Made by a program: the position numbers and the translations under genes. The notes under the pieces were generated by a model. The model ran no database searches. It saw only the letters and a program-made list of their open reading frames with translations, and was not told the DNA's origin. From positions 1 to 61,515 of the forward strand of contig JAHHHB010000031.1 in NCBI GenBank assembly GCA_019359545.1: DNA of 61,515 bases. The letters are read 5' to 3'. Below, in pieces: positions 8,424 through 16,682 of the stretch. Each line of letters opens with the position of its first letter. Within the stretch, counting starts at the first letter, position 1. The stretch comes from Desmonostoc geniculatum HA4340-LM1 (GTDB lineage: Bacteria > Cyanobacteriota > Cyanobacteriia > Cyanobacteriales > Nostocaceae).

Positions 8424-9404
8424 ATGACAGATATTTTAAACGATGAGGTGGAGATCCTTAACGGAGTAGAAGAATTACTCTTAGTAACAGATGAAACAAT
8501 AGAAGCAGAAAGTACAGAAGATATACAGCAGATGCCAGAAGCAGTAACCGCAGGTGAAAAAACAGAAGCAGGAAATACAGTCCTGCCACAAACAAAAACC
8601 GCAGTCACCAATAAAAAACACTGGAGTCGGAGATTAGTGATAGTGACAGGAGATAAAGGAGGAGTAGGAAAAAGTACTTTCGCCAGAGGATTAGCGCAAA
8701 CATATTTGGATATGAAAAAAGAATTTTTGGCTTTTGATGCGGACATATCTAATTCTCATTTAAGCAGATTTTATGGGGATAAATGTTTAGTGAGAGAATT
8801 AGATTTTTTTACAGAAGGGAATGTAGACATTTTTCTAGATGATTTGAAAGAGTTAATAGAGGATAGTCTAGACACAGAAGGAGCAGTTATTCCCGGAAAG
8901 TCTTTATTCTTATTGGAATTACCACCACAGTCCATGAGAATCTTAAAAGATGTCGTACAACAAATGAAATTTTTGTCTACAGTTGATGAATTATATGATA
9001 TGCGAGTAACAATTGTAGTTGTAATTAGTCGAGTAATGGATTCGGTAAAGCAGTTAATAACTTTATATGATTTTTGTCAAGACCAAGTAGATTATGTCGT
9101 AGTGAAGAATTTGTTCTTCGGTTCGCCAGAAAACTTTGTCAGATATAAAGAATCCTCAGACATAACAGCGATGAAGGATATATTAATAGAAAGTAATATT
9201 CCGTTTTTAGAAATAACGATGCCAGATTTAATAGAACACGCTTATGATTATTTAGACAAAAATAGCTTGACATTTAATCAAGGAATAGAGCAAAAAGAAA
9301 AGCCATCAGTGAAAGGAAGGGTAAGTACTTGGATTAGCAAATTCAAGGAACAAGTTTGGTTGGCAAAAAGCATTTTGGGATTAGAAAATGTCCCCCGTTT
9401 GTAG
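8424..9404 (+). CDS. ParA/MinD-like P-loop ATPase with acidic N-terminal extension
   Basis: A 326-aa protein. Residues 1-65 are an acidic, probably disordered extension. Residues 70-84 hold LVIVTGDKGGVGKS, a deviant Walker A with the signature lysine (KGGVGKS), followed by FLAFDADISNSHLS as the A' motif. The C-terminal half is not like standard plasmid ParA, and a clear Walker B Asp-Asp pair is not evident (LFLLELPPQS at the equivalent place). The next gene overlaps its 3' end by 17 bp, so the two are translationally coupled. It could position a conjugation or segregation complex; whether it hydrolyses ATP is uncertain. Confidence 0.7.
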   Translation: MTDILNDEVEILNGVEELLLVTDETIEAESTEDIQQMPEAVTAGEKTEAGNTVLPQTKTAVTNKKHWSRRLVIVTGDKGGVGKSTFARGLAQTYLDMKKEFLAFDADISNSHLSRFYGDKCLVRELDFFTEGNVDIFLDDLKELIEDSLDTEGAVIPGKSLFLLELPPQSMRILKDVVQQMKFLSTVDELYDMRVTIVVVISRVMDSVKQLITLYDFCQDQVDYVVVKNLFFGSPENFVRYKESSDITAMKDILIESNIPFLEITMPDLIEHAYDYLDKNSLTFNQGIEQKEKPSVKGRVSTWISKFKEQVWLAKSILGLENVPRL

Positions 9405-10131
9405 ACGTGTAGTTATGACTGTAGGTGACTCGCGTGTGGGAAAGTCTACAGTTATCAAGTTATTGATTGAACTATTCCTTAGCCAACATCAAGCTGTTAA
9501 GATTTATAACCATGACAACCGTAACAAGTTCAAAGCTTATGCAGGAATAGTGCCAATCGAAAGCTTAAACTTTTTCACAGACAACCCAGATTTGGTATTA
9601 GACGATTTACTCAATGACTCATTAGATGTGCTTTTTGTAGATATGCCGGGACAATATATTCAAGAAATCTGTAACTACATATATGAGGCTGATTTTTTTA
9701 CTGTTTTGGCTGAACTCAACTGGAAACTAACATTCTTACAGCCAATTTCCCATAGAAGTGATTGCATGGAATATTTCTTGCAGCTATTAGATTTTGCAAC
9801 GGACAATGCTAATTATGTGATAGTCAAAAATCAACATTTTGATACGAGGTTTAAAGAGTACAAGCAATTAATAGAGCAAAAATTGCCATTGATTGGGGGG
9901 ACAGAAATTATATTAACAGCCTTGCACAGAGATCATTATCAAGCAATGGAGGATTTAGCCAAACCTTACTCACAATGTTTTCATGAGCAATCCCTATATG
10001 TGTTGTATCGCTCATATATTTATCACTGGCTAAAAAATTTCTTTGAGACTGTAAAAAATAATCAAGTCGCAAGTATTTACTTAGGAGTATCAGCAGGTGA
10101 GAACATCAGAAATATTGCAGGGGTATTCTGA
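9388..10131 (+). CDS. Second ParA-like P-loop NTPase
   Basis: A 247-aa protein with VVMTVGDSRVGKSTVIKLLI (P-loop at residues 13-20, without the signature lysine of true ParA), KIYNHDNRNKF in the A' position and VLFVDMPGQYIQE as a good Walker B/switch II (DMPG). The downstream pattern NYVIVKNQHFDTRFKEYKQL parallels DYVVVKNLFFGSPENFVRYK in the preceding gene, so the two are diverged paralogues. It starts inside the end of the upstream gene. An alternative ATG at 9415 exists, but the 9388 start keeps the overlapping arrangement. The role is probably regulatory or positioning, together with both neighbours. Confidence 0.7.
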   Translation: MSPVCRRVVMTVGDSRVGKSTVIKLLIELFLSQHQAVKIYNHDNRNKFKAYAGIVPIESLNFFTDNPDLVLDDLLNDSLDVLFVDMPGQYIQEICNYIYEADFFTVLAELNWKLTFLQPISHRSDCMEYFLQLLDFATDNANYVIVKNQHFDTRFKEYKQLIEQKLPLIGGTEIILTALHRDHYQAMEDLAKPYSQCFHEQSLYVLYRSYIYHWLKNFFETVKNNQVASIYLGVSAGENIRNIAGVF

Positions 10132-10750
10132 AGCCGAACAACAGAGGATTGTTGAAACAGCGCAGCAAGTGGGGTTAGCAGAAGATGACCCGATGTTTCA
10201 AGTCATGGCAACACTTGGCAGATATGAAGAGACAATGATTTCACTGCAAGCACGAATGGAGGCAATGATTGAAGCTTGGGTACTAACAGTCGATCAAAAG
10301 GTGGCGAATACTTCTAAAACAGCCCAATCAATGAACAACACTGTAGTCAGTAATGCTGTGCGTGATGTCTTAACTGAACAAATACCGAAGCTGATACAAG
10401 CATCAACATCATCTGCATCCTCGACATCATCGCCACCAAAAGAGATGCGATTATCTACAGGAAATTCTCAGATGCGTTTTTGGTCTATCTGCGCTCTGGT
10501 AGGAGGAGTGACAGCAGCCGGTGCGATGCTTGCTTCATTTACAACTTGGAACGTGATGACTAACTTGGGACAAAATCAATCAGTCATCTTGTCAAACAAC
10601 GACTTGAAGATTTTACAATGGGTAAAATCTAGCGAAGGTAAGCAAACTTATAAGCTCTTTGTTGAGAATCAACAAACTCTGGCTGCTTGTCAAGAAGAAA
10701 ATCGCTTGAAAGGATATTGCTTGATTCAAATGCAAAAAAACAAGAAATAA
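10097..10750 (+). CDS. Coiled-coil protein with one membrane segment
   Basis: A 217-aa protein starting at a GTG that overlaps the preceding gene by 35 bp. The order is an N-terminal helical region with a predicted coiled coil (ETMISLQARMEAMIEAWVLT), a Ser/Thr-rich linker (SSASSTSSPPKE), one transmembrane helix (FWSICALVGGVTAAGAMLASFTTW) and a ~65-residue C-terminal domain. The overlap chain 8424-10750 suggests one operon in which this protein could anchor the two P-loop proteins at the membrane. The architecture recalls mobilisation or stability proteins of cyanobacterial plasmids, but no family is assigned. Confidence 0.6.
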   Translation: MRTSEILQGYSEAEQQRIVETAQQVGLAEDDPMFQVMATLGRYEETMISLQARMEAMIEAWVLTVDQKVANTSKTAQSMNNTVVSNAVRDVLTEQIPKLIQASTSSASSTSSPPKEMRLSTGNSQMRFWSICALVGGVTAAGAMLASFTTWNVMTNLGQNQSVILSNNDLKILQWVKSSEGKQTYKLFVENQQTLAACQEENRLKGYCLIQMQKNKK

Positions 10751-10754
10751 TGAA

Positions 10755-11438
10755 CTACCCAATAGCTCTCCAGTCTTGGGTTGAAGGTTCTAGGTAGCCA
10801 AAACTTTGAGCTTTAAGAATGGCATTGACCCGATCTCTAGCTCCCAACTTGAGAAAAAGGTTGCCAGTGTGGGATTTAACTGTACTAATACTAATGAAAA
10901 GTTGATTAGCGATTTCCTTATTGGAGTAGCCACTGGCAATTAATTTGAGAATTTCAATTTCTTGAGTTGTAGGTAACTCGTTGTACTTTTTGCCTTTAAT
11001 TTTTGTACTATGACGATGGTTCAATTCCAGAAATCTCTTGATAATCGCTTGGTCAAGATATTCTTCGTTTCGATAGATACTACGGATAGCGTTTTTAATC
11101 GACTCGATCTTGGTTGTCTTTAAGAAATATGAATCAGCACCACAGGCAAAAGCTTCGTTAATCACATTTTGACTAGAATAAGCGCTGAGGATAATAACTT
11201 TGGATAAAGTGTCCTTCTTAATCCTGGTTGTCATCTCCAGTCCGTTGATATCTGGTAGCCCAATATCAAGCAAGACAATATCAGGATTTGTTGAGTTGAC
11301 TAACTCTAATCCCTCCAATCCACAGCTAGCCTCGCCGCACAGTTCCATGTCTGATTCTTGTGCGATCGCCGTTCTAATGCCAAGTCTACATAGTTCTTGG
11401 TCTTCAATTACTACTACCCGAATTGTCATGATACTCAT
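10755..11438 (-). CDS. NarL/LuxR-type response regulator
   Basis: A 227-aa protein with an N-terminal receiver domain (VVVIEDQELCRLGI; phospho-acceptor Asp in DIVLLDIGLPD; VIILSAY; switch lysine in SYFLKTT) and a C-terminal LuxR helix-turn-helix (PTTQEIEILKLIASGYSNKEIANQLF, then STVKSHTGNLFLKLGARDR). It would be phosphorylated by a histidine kinase and bind DNA. It is divergent from the kinase gene at 11690 across a 250-bp intergenic region, so the two may form a plasmid-borne two-component pair. It converges with the 8424-10750 operon with only 4 bp between the genes. Confidence 0.88.
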   Translation of the reverse strand: MSIMTIRVVVIEDQELCRLGIRTAIAQESDMELCGEASCGLEGLELVNSTNPDIVLLDIGLPDINGLEMTTRIKKDTLSKVIILSAYSSQNVINEAFACGADSYFLKTTKIESIKNAIRSIYRNEEYLDQAIIKRFLELNHRHSTKIKGKKYNELPTTQEIEILKLIASGYSNKEIANQLFISISTVKSHTGNLFLKLGARDRVNAILKAQSFGYLEPSTQDWRAIG

Positions 11439-11689
11439 ATTTGCACCAAGAGTTAATCTTTAACTTCTCCTATTTTTATACCATAAATGTTTGAATGAAA
11501 GCAGTAAAATCTAAGTATATATATATTAATATATTCCCAAAGTAGGGGAATAAAAACATTTCTAAATAACTGGATTAAACTAAACGTAATTAAGGTATAT
11601 ATCAGGGACGTCCGCTATAATTAGAAATAATAAGTTTTGCTAAAAAGCAGTCTAATAGAATAAATTATATCCTGATAAGGAGTGTTTAT
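11439..11689. promoter_or_regulatory. Divergent promoter region between response regulator and kinase
   Basis: A 251-bp AT-rich region containing a TATATATATTAATATAT run (about 11517-11533) and an inverted repeat ATTCCC-N7-GGGAAT (11533-11551) that could be an operator for the adjacent regulator. A good ribosome-binding site AAGGAG precedes the 11690 start. Confidence 0.5.
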
Positions 11690-12463
11690 ATGTCCCAAAG
11701 AGAATTAATAAATAAAATTAATATTTCTGCCTTGGTACATGACGTATCCAATGCAGTGGTTAATGAATCAATTGTTTTGAAGCAAATGATAGATGGAGAG
11801 TACGGAAGCAATCTCCAAGAGATAAAAACAATTCTAGTATCCTTATGGCAGACTAATAACAGAGTTATTCAACTGATAGACATGTATCGAAATCATCAAT
11901 CAAGAGATAGACTTATTGGTTTAAATCCATCCTTGATTAATGAATTTGATTTTGGCGACTTATTGAATAATTTATATCAAGAGTATATGCCAAAAGCTAT
12001 TAATCGGGGTTTAAAATTGCACTACAAGACTTGTAAAAAATATGTACATGGAACTAGGGTGAAAGGAGATGCAACACATCTTTACAGAATGTGTTCAAAT
12101 CTACTTCAAAACGCCCTCTCATATACAGAGACAGGTGATATATTCTTGCGATTGTTGAACCAGGGTGATGACTTGGTAGTTTTAATTGAAGACACAGGTG
12201 TTGGTATTGAACCAGAGGATTTGGCGAATATTTTTCTACCTTTTTATCGTGGGACTATTTCTTCACCTGGCTCCGGGTTAGGATTGTATATTGCAATGAT
12301 GGTAGCTTATTCTCATGGGCTGAAACTGTCTGTAGATTCTGTTGTCGGTAAGGGAACGATATTTACAATAAAATTTCCCTATCAAGTAAACAATTCTTAT
12401 GGAGTAAATGCTACAATCCCGAAAAAGTCGAGATTAACTCATGCGCTACTTGGACGACACTAA
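11690..12463 (+). CDS. Sensor-less histidine kinase
   Basis: A 257-aa protein. The H-box candidate is SALVHDVSNAV near residue 18, followed by a dimerisation helix pair. The ATPase part has an N-box (NLLQNALSYT), G1 (DTGVGI), F-box (FLPFYRG) and G2 (GSGLGLYIA). There is no input domain and no membrane segment, so signals must come from a partner, perhaps the small membrane protein encoded by the overlapping next gene. A Shine-Dalgarno AAGGAG lies 7 bp before ATG. The likely partner regulator is encoded divergently at 10755-11438. Confidence 0.85.
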   Translation: MSQRELINKINISALVHDVSNAVVNESIVLKQMIDGEYGSNLQEIKTILVSLWQTNNRVIQLIDMYRNHQSRDRLIGLNPSLINEFDFGDLLNNLYQEYMPKAINRGLKLHYKTCKKYVHGTRVKGDATHLYRMCSNLLQNALSYTETGDIFLRLLNQGDDLVVLIEDTGVGIEPEDLANIFLPFYRGTISSPGSGLGLYIAMMVAYSHGLKLSVDSVVGKGTIFTIKFPYQVNNSYGVNATIPKKSRLTHALLGRH

Positions 12464-12680
12464 GCTATGGGACAAGATAGAGTATGTAGTTGGATGTTTG
12501 ATATTTGGTGGGCTGTTTATCGCTGCCGTTATCACATTTAGCACTGATATATTTGAAGCCACATTTTACATATTTCTTGCAACAATAATTGCTCCTTTTG
12601 TGAAAATAAATCCAATATTAAGACGGTATCTCTTAATCAGTGGATTTATATTTGGATTAGTCATGGGGTATTTTAGTTGA
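12441..12680 (+). CDS. Small membrane protein coupled to the kinase gene
   Basis: A 79-aa protein with two to three hydrophobic helices (VVGCLIFGGLFIAAVITF, ATFYIFLATIIAPFV, YLLISGFIFGLVMGYF). The ATG lies within the 3' end of the kinase gene (23-bp overlap), which indicates co-translation. It could be a membrane anchor or sensor for the soluble kinase; that is inference from gene order only. Confidence 0.6.
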   Translation: MRYLDDTKLWDKIEYVVGCLIFGGLFIAAVITFSTDIFEATFYIFLATIIAPFVKINPILRRYLLISGFIFGLVMGYFS

Positions 12681-12686
12681 ATGCGC

Positions 12687-13499
12687 CTAATCTCCTAGAT
12701 CGGGATTATCATCTTTTTCAAAAGAAAATTCCTGATTTTTATCAGTTTGAATAGGAGGTTGAGCTTGTTGTTTTGCAATTCGCTGCTGATTAAAAGCAAC
12801 GATTTTTTGTGCTTCTTCATTTGAGAGGTTATTTGAGGTAATTGTAAACTCGTTAGTGTGGTCTTTATATGCAGTAAAAGCTTTTTGATTGGATTGGGTT
12901 TTGCGGTTAATATTGATAAACTGTATACCTTCTTTAATAAGTAATTGAAGTCTATAAAGAACGCCTTCATAAACGCGGCCTTCATTTTTAGTATCTTGAC
13001 CTTTAGCAATGATAGTTTGAACAACGGCAGGAATCAGGGACTTTTTGCTAAAGTCATCACCTTGATGTTGTTTATTAACCTCTTGATTTGCTGGTGTGGA
13101 AGGAGTCAAATTAGTGTTTGCTTCCCCTTGAGCCATCATTTGTTGGAGGAATATATGCTTTCTTTGGGTAATTAGATTTTCAACTCTAGAGAAATTATTA
13201 GGCTGCTCAGTCACAATTTTTTCGGGTTGAGTGACACCGAATCTTTGAGAATATTCAGCCAGATATTGATTTTTAAGTTGTTGCCTATAATCTTCAACAT
13301 TTTGAGTGCTTTTGGTCAAAATATTTCTTAATTTATCTTCAAGGTTTTGATGCGATTGTGAATCCAACTCAATGGGGGATTGCACTGGATGTGGCACTCT
13401 CTCCATCATTAGAGCCAGCCGATAAGCCATCATATTATTCGAGATGCCACTGTTGCGATTAATAGAAGCGATGGTTTCTCTAACATCTGTGGATTGCAT
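12687..13499 (-). CDS. Hypothetical 270-aa protein at the end of the transfer cluster
   Basis: A hydrophilic, Gln/Asn-rich protein with no signal peptide or membrane helix. It contains a helical segment (LEDKLRNILTKSTQNVEDYRQQLKNQYLAEYSQRFG) and a C-terminal part (YEGVLYRLQLLIKEGIQFININ). It starts 2 bp after the stop of the DUF3854 gene, so it is the last gene of the transcription unit that contains the coupling protein. A conjugation-associated role is likely by position; function unknown. Confidence 0.6.
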   Translation of the reverse strand: MQSTDVRETIASINRNSGISNNMMAYRLALMMERVPHPVQSPIELDSQSHQNLEDKLRNILTKSTQNVEDYRQQLKNQYLAEYSQRFGVTQPEKIVTEQPNNFSRVENLITQRKHIFLQQMMAQGEANTNLTPSTPANQEVNKQHQGDDFSKKSLIPAVVQTIIAKGQDTKNEGRVYEGVLYRLQLLIKEGIQFININRKTQSNQKAFTAYKDHTNEFTITSNNLSNEEAQKIVAFNQQRIAKQQAQPPIQTDKNQEFSFEKDDNPDLGD

Positions 13500-13501
13500 A
13501 A

Positions 13502-16219
13502 CTAAACTTCCAAGTTGTTTAACTGAGGTTCTGGATTGCGAGGCTGGTTTTGAGTTGACTTCTGTGTTTCGGCATTTTGGGAAATCTTCGGACTATAAAA
13601 ATTATTAATCGATTCTTCGCGCAACAATTTTAAATCCTCTGTGATTTCGCTAAGTGGTGGCAAAATAATATCGGTTTTCCCATTAATAATAATCTCTTCT
13701 TTAGTTTGAATTAAAAATTTAAAATAAAGTTGTGACTGCTCACCCAAAGTTAGTTTAGCATTGGGGTCTTTTTGAAATCGCTCACGGAAACCTTCATTAC
13801 CTTGGTTTGCTCCAGATGTCCATCTGGCAGAACTCTCCAGTAAGTTCCAAATTTCAGCTAATGCTGGATGAAGTGGTAAAGGAATATCACGAGTTGCGTG
13901 GGCATTAGCAGCAGAATTAATTGTTGGGATTTGAAGTTTAGTTGCCAGCAGCCTGAGTTTGTCAATTTCTAATGAGGTAATAGCCATAGAATAAACTTGA
14001 TGCTTCATTTGTTCATCAGTACGGCTCAATTCTAAATGTACAGCAACTCTAGTAGTTCCGTTATGTTCAGTTTTGAAAAGCTTGATATCGCCACTGTTTT
14101 CATCATTGGGAGTATAATTTATTCGATAATTGCCTAATTCTAAATCGTGAGAGTTAAAGGCTTCTAAGGTACTTGTAAGTATTCTTAAGACTTCTAAAGA
14201 TTTAAAGCTTTCAAGAATTTTATGAGTGCCATCAGGAGAAAGAGAGCTTAGGGTGTTAGCAATTTTCCTGGGGTCTTCATCGAGGGAGGGTAGCTCTTTA
14301 CCTTGTTTTAAGGTATCTGCAACCGTTAAAAACTCTTGCCGCTCTATAGGTAAAAACTTATCTAAAGGTTTTTGAGTAATATTAATATGATATTGTGAGG
14401 CTTCAAACTCCATAATTGGATTATCTAAGTTTGTCGCTTGACGACGATGAATACTATAAGTAGATTTCTTCTTTTTAATTAGGAAAGTATCGGCACGGTA
14501 AACTGTAGAGCCATCATCTTGTTCAACACCATAAGTCTTCACAAGCTCTCTAGCAGCAAAGGCAATGTCTTGATTTTGTTTAGCTTCTAAAAACCTTCGA
14601 GGAATTGTTTGTTTGTAAACTGTTACCTGTTTAATATTGGCCCAACTGCTATCAGTAGGTATGCTGTTGGATTCCAACGAGTCCTTATTAGCCCTAGAGG
14701 GTTTTTCAACAAAAGTTTTGTTATCCTCTATGGTGTCAGAAATAATTTCGGATTGGCGACGGCGGCGCTTCAATACGTCTAATTCTTCTAATTCGTCTAA
14801 TTCATCGACTGATATTGATTCCGTGTTTTGTGAGTTCTGAGTGCTGCTCTGTTCTGAAGGCGAACTAACTTGAGATTGAAGGGCTTTGGGAATAATTACT
14901 CGATCATTTGTTTGGGAATTAGTTTGTGGAAGAGGCGCAATTTTTTTCTCTGTTTGTTGGGTTAATAACGCCTGTTGTATTTGTATAGATTTGATAGCAG
15001 CATACAGAGGGTGAGTACGGGATAAAGGAGGTAGGGGAGGTAAGGGAGATAGAGGACGCAGAGGAGTCAGAGAGGCTTCGGGGCTGGATTCATCACTTGT
15101 TGTAAGAGATTCAGGGAGTGTGGGAGTTGTAGCAGGTGTAGCAGGTGTAGTAAGTGTAGTAGGTGTAGCAGGTGTGAGGAGAATCTCACTTCTTCCCACA
15201 CTCCCCACCCCTGCCACACTCTTAAGCTTTAACTCTTGTCCATTTTTGAGAAAAATAAATTGTCGCAGGTCAGGCAAAGGGTTATTTTGCCGCCAATCTT
15301 CAAAAGAAACCGCTAAGGCTTTGAGCTTTTCATAAACGGCTGTCCCTTGTGCGGCAATCAAATCGTCAACACCTTTTTCTGGCCCGGGTAAAGTGATTAT
15401 TTTGACAACAGCCCCATGATTGACCAAAAGTTGACTAGTTTTAATCAAAGCTTTGCTGACGTTGACTTGAGTTTTACTTTTGGAATCATGGTCAAAGCAG
15501 ATTCTCACTTCTCTGTCTGGAGTCGCAAACATCGCAATTTCTGAGCGTAATTTGCTCTCAATTGGATTACCTTGGTCATCTTTAGAGCGATATGCAGCAT
15601 TTACCCCTGGCAAGCCGATGGCAGCATCTCCTTGAGTCAAAATACTCGCTGCTTTCTTAGCGCCTTCAACAATGGTTACTGGTATATTGTGTTTCCACAC
15701 AGAAAACCAAAAACCTGATTGGCGATCGCACTGGCTTGGATTAACGCCAGCTTTGGAGTAGATAAATTCAGCAATGTCTTTCGGTACTTCTAGTAAGAAG
15801 ATACTAAGTTCATCTTTGTAAGGATGTTCATATTTGATAAATTTCCCAGGTTTTTGGACATCAGGTCTAGGAAAATCAGGTTTGTAACAGCCCCAAAGTT
15901 TTTGTTTAGGCTGATCCCCAGGTAGTAAATCACAGAAAGTGCGGGGGTCAACACCACCATTACACCACCAGCCATCAGTAGAATCAAGATATGCGTAAAC
16001 TTGGAGAGTTTTATCAGTTAAACGACCAGCATTTTTACGTTCAATCTGGTCACTATACATTAAGTATTCCCAAGACTCATGGCACTGCTCTATGGAGTCA
16101 TAATACAAAGACTTAAAATTGGCAGATACAATTAAAGGATGAATCGCGCTATTAACTACTAGTTCATACCAGTGTTTATGCTCAATATTATTTGGGCGTG
16201 AATTAATGAATTCATCCAT
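13502..16219 (-). CDS. DUF3854 Toprim-like protein related to plasmid CyRepA1
   Basis: A 905-aa protein. Residues 1-300 match what I know of cyanobacterial CyRepA1/DUF3854 proteins: YLMYSDQIERKNAGRLTDKT, GWWCNGGVDPRT, FIKYEHPYKDE, then a Toprim-like core with EGAKKAA (catalytic Glu near 185) and CFDHDSKSK (DxD near 243-245), and GPEKGVDDLIA. A Pro/Thr-rich low-complexity linker (about 340-400) follows, then ~400 residues with no helicase motifs. CyRepA1 normally carries a helicase domain, so this may be a conjugation-linked primase rather than the replication initiator. It is 1 bp from the upstream gene. Confidence 0.7.
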   Translation of the reverse strand: MDEFINSRPNNIEHKHWYELVVNSAIHPLIVSANFKSLYYDSIEQCHESWEYLMYSDQIERKNAGRLTDKTLQVYAYLDSTDGWWCNGGVDPRTFCDLLPGDQPKQKLWGCYKPDFPRPDVQKPGKFIKYEHPYKDELSIFLLEVPKDIAEFIYSKAGVNPSQCDRQSGFWFSVWKHNIPVTIVEGAKKAASILTQGDAAIGLPGVNAAYRSKDDQGNPIESKLRSEIAMFATPDREVRICFDHDSKSKTQVNVSKALIKTSQLLVNHGAVVKIITLPGPEKGVDDLIAAQGTAVYEKLKALAVSFEDWRQNNPLPDLRQFIFLKNGQELKLKSVAGVGSVGRSEILLTPATPTTLTTPATPATTPTLPESLTTSDESSPEASLTPLRPLSPLPPLPPLSRTHPLYAAIKSIQIQQALLTQQTEKKIAPLPQTNSQTNDRVIIPKALQSQVSSPSEQSSTQNSQNTESISVDELDELEELDVLKRRRRQSEIISDTIEDNKTFVEKPSRANKDSLESNSIPTDSSWANIKQVTVYKQTIPRRFLEAKQNQDIAFAARELVKTYGVEQDDGSTVYRADTFLIKKKKSTYSIHRRQATNLDNPIMEFEASQYHINITQKPLDKFLPIERQEFLTVADTLKQGKELPSLDEDPRKIANTLSSLSPDGTHKILESFKSLEVLRILTSTLEAFNSHDLELGNYRINYTPNDENSGDIKLFKTEHNGTTRVAVHLELSRTDEQMKHQVYSMAITSLEIDKLRLLATKLQIPTINSAANAHATRDIPLPLHPALAEIWNLLESSARWTSGANQGNEGFRERFQKDPNAKLTLGEQSQLYFKFLIQTKEEIIINGKTDIILPPLSEITEDLKLLREESINNFYSPKISQNAETQKSTQNQPRNPEPQLNNLEV
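15110..15215. repeat. Minisatellite-like repeat inside the DUF3854 gene
   Basis: On the plus strand GTAGCAGGTGTAGCAGGTGT and variants repeat in tandem with a 9-12 bp period and are followed by a CCACACTCCCCACCCCTGCC block. The coding strand yields a TPATPTTLTTPATPATTP linker. The sequence belongs to the GTGTGGGGAG-type class found between genes elsewhere, here absorbed in frame into a coding linker. Confidence 0.6.
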
Positions 16220-16220
16220 G

Positions 16221-16682
16221 TTAAAACTCTATTTCGGAGCGAGAATTATTATTGCTGTGAGTAGAAAGAGTATTTGAAGTATTAGTTTGGTTAAGTTGTT
16301 GTTGAGATAAAGAATTGTTTGCCCTGGAGTCGGTAGTCAATGTATTCGTCAATAATGGTTCTGTAGAAGCTTGTGAATGTTGATAAGCGTTTGTATTTGC
16401 TAAAGATTGTTCTACAATTTTTTCAACTGTTTTGGCTTCTTCTGGCTCTACGGTTACAAAGTTATTAGTTTTGGGATCAACTTTTGCCCAAGAATAACCT
16501 CCACCTCCATCAAGTTTAAGAGCATAAGTATCTTTTCCTAGTTCAAATCTTGCTTTTTTATTCCATTGTTCTACAGTGTCAGCGCAAACATATTTTATTA
16601 AAGGTGCTATGATATTTCTGGCAAAATAATCACTGCTTTTAGCGTAATTAGAAACTAGTTGTGAATGCCGTTCATCAAACAT
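16221..16682 (-). CDS. Hypothetical 153-aa protein of the transfer cluster
   Basis: The N-terminal 75 residues look folded (HSQLVSNYAKSSDYFARNII, then WNKKARFELGKDTYALKLDGGGGYSWAKVD), followed by a Ser/Thr/Asn/Gln-rich disordered tail. It overlaps the upstream mini-relaxase-like gene by 8 bp and ends 1 bp before the DUF3854 gene, so it belongs to that operon. Its small size and position next to a relaxase-like protein would suit an accessory DNA-processing protein; no family recognised. Confidence 0.55.
   Translation of the reverse strand: MFDERHSQLVSNYAKSSDYFARNIIAPLIKYVCADTVEQWNKKARFELGKDTYALKLDGGGGYSWAKVDPKTNNFVTVEPEEAKTVEKIVEQSLANTNAYQHSQASTEPLLTNTLTTDSRANNSLSQQQLNQTNTSNTLSTHSNNNSRSEIEF

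Noticed and set aside
14637..15335. Plus-strand ORFs antisense to the DUF3854 gene
   Set aside because: Low-complexity shadows of the Thr/Pro/Glu-rich coding linker.
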